From the NCBI GenBank assembly GCA_002440125.1, contig DJRQ01000041.1, positions 1 through 16,626 of the forward strand: a stretch of 16,626 bases of DNA, given 5' to 3'. The position numbers were made by a program, and so were the translations under genes. Under the pieces are notes generated by a model. The model saw only the letters and a program-made list of their open reading frames with translations, did no database searches and was not told where the DNA came from. This DNA comes from Caryophanales bacterium UBA6356 (lineage in GTDB: Bacteria > Bacillota_I > Bacilli_A > RFN20 > CAG-826). Positions within the stretch are counted from its first letter, which is position 1. Each line of letters opens with the position of its first letter. Shown here piece after piece: positions 15,741 to 16,626 of the stretch.

Positions 15741-16499
15741 ATGTACAGCTTAGAACGCCAAGATAAAATTCTCGAAATCTTAAAAGAGAAGAAATCCGTT
15801 TCGGTCGAAAAACTCATGAAATTGATGTATGTCTCGCCCGCAACAATCCGACGCGACTTAAGCGAAATGGAGAAGCGCGGTCTCGTTCAAAGAACTTTCG
15901 GTGGTGTCGTGCTTCGCCAAGGACCGGGCGAAGAGAGTTCCTACATTTATCGCGAAACAAGAAACACAAAAGAGAAGGCCCACATCGCGAAACTTGCAAG
16001 CGAACTAATCACAGACAATTCTTCGCTATTCATCGATAGCTCCACAACCGCCACTTTCCTAGTCCCTTTCTTTCGAAATTACCGTCGACTAACCATCATT
16101 ACGAATTCCCTCAATATCGCTTTGATGCTCGGAAACCAAACGAGCGCAGAAGTCTTCTTGACAAGCGGCTATTTGAACGCCAGAAGCGGGTCGGTCATGG
16201 GATGGCAAACGGCAAACGCCCTTACGAAAACTCATACGAAATATGCCCTCGTGTCTTGCTCGGCGCTCAACCTTCAATATGGTGCGATGGAATCAACAAG
16301 TGACCAGTCCGAAGTCAAGCTCCAAATGATTCGAAATTGCGACTGCGCGATTTTGCTCGCTGACGCTCAAAAAATCGGGAAAAACGATCTCTTCCAAACG
16401 GTTTCCTTATCCTCCTTTAAATACATCGTAACCGACAAGGAACCGAACCAAGAATTCAAAGATTATTGCCAAGAAAATAACGTCAAAATCCTCTTTTAA
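15741..16499 (+). CDS. DeoR-family transcriptional regulator of sugar metabolism
   Basis: This 252-residue DNA-binding repressor, with a sugar-phosphate sensor domain, is the likely controller of the divergent operon and of the surface-protein gene. An N-terminal winged helix-turn-helix (about 5-57) contains VSVEKLMKLMYVSPATIRRD and ends with the family-typical RTFGGVV. The C-terminal DeoRC domain shows FIDSSTT (97-103), TNSLNIA (121-127), TSGYLNARSGSVMG (141-154) and ADAQKIGK (207-214). Family members generally release DNA on binding a phosphorylated sugar; here glucose 6-phosphate or beta-glucose 1-phosphate would fit the pathway (inference). I chose the ATG at 15741 (MYSLERQ) because DeoR proteins usually start a few residues before ERQ and it coincides with the predicted transcript start. 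An ATG at 15735 would add two residues. Neither has a ribosome binding site. Confidence 0.92.
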   Translation: MYSLERQDKILEILKEKKSVSVEKLMKLMYVSPATIRRDLSEMEKRGLVQRTFGGVVLRQGPGEESSYIYRETRNTKEKAHIAKLASELITDNSSLFIDSSTTATFLVPFFRNYRRLTIITNSLNIALMLGNQTSAEVFLTSGYLNARSGSVMGWQTANALTKTHTKYALVSCSALNLQYGAMESTSDQSEVKLQMIRNCDCAILLADAQKIGKNDLFQTVSLSSFKYIVTDKEPNQEFKDYCQENNVKILF

Positions 16500-16626
16500 A
16501 ATTCAGCTTCTGAGCTGCCATAATAAAAAAACGAGGAACAAGGGGAGACGACAGATGAAAAGCCGGAACCGCTAGCCAACCAACTAATGGGGGTTGATGA
16601 ATGAGAGGGGCATGCGGACAAAAAAC

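Noticed and set aside
16504..16517. Hairpin CAGCT-TCTG-AGCTG just after the regulator stop, as a terminator
   Set aside because: The stem is only 5 bp, and on the plus strand it is followed by an A-rich tract, not T.
16597..16626. Possible start of a plus-strand gene running off the window (ATG at 16597, ten open codons)
   Set aside because: Too short to judge, with no properly spaced ribosome binding site. The stretch 16500-16626 differs in texture from the rest and could be the edge of another element, but nothing identifies it.
1..16626. tRNA, rRNA, transposase, IS ends or phage attachment sites
   Set aside because: No recognisable examples were seen on either strand.

Overview
The window looks like a carbohydrate-utilisation locus from a low-to-mid GC Gram-positive bacterium, probably an uncultured Bacilli/Erysipelotrichia-like or Mollicutes-related lineage. 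The reasons are strong AGGAGG-type ribosome binding sites, Bacillus-type lipoprotein signals, cre-like CcpA boxes, a DeoR-family regulator, and a surface protein anchored by a C-terminal membrane helix with a Lys tail instead of an LPXTG motif. TGA is used as a stop in several genes, so this is not a code-4 Mycoplasma. The taxonomic placement is inference.

Layout. (1) Positions 15741-16499 (+): a DeoR-family repressor, apparently expressed from a leaderless mRNA. (2) Positions 15520-15734: a divergent regulatory region with a cre-like box and operator-like blocks. (3) Positions 15519 down to 3133 (-): one compact operon of 11 genes with gaps of 0-34 nt and many 4-8 nt overlaps. In transcription order it holds lipoprotein paralog 1, cytosolic paralogs 2 and 3, a lipidated SGNH esterase, a GH65 phosphorylase, a solute-binding lipoprotein, two permeases, lipoprotein paralog 4, an ABC ATPase and beta-phosphoglucomutase. 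A strong intrinsic terminator follows at 3046-3075. (4) Positions 2836 down to 320 (-): a separately transcribed 838-residue membrane-anchored surface protein. Its promoter region is laid out like the operon promoter, sharing several sequence blocks at nearly identical spacing. (5) Positions 1-248 and 16500-16626 hold nothing I can call with support.

How the genes work together (inference from families). The surface protein and lipidated paralogs 1 and 4 would bind or process a glycan outside the cell. The SGNH lipoprotein would remove acyl groups. The ABC importer brings in an oligosaccharide. The GH65 enzyme splits an alpha-glucoside with phosphate to beta-glucose 1-phosphate plus glucose or a shorter chain, and beta-phosphoglucomutase turns this into glucose 6-phosphate. 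The DeoR regulator would sense a sugar phosphate, and CcpA would add glucose repression.

The most novel element is a four-member protein family of roughly 280-345 residues that I do not recognise. Two members are lipoproteins and two have no signal peptide. No recognisable extracellular glycan depolymerase is present, so this family is the best candidate for an undescribed glycan-binding or glycan-active function.
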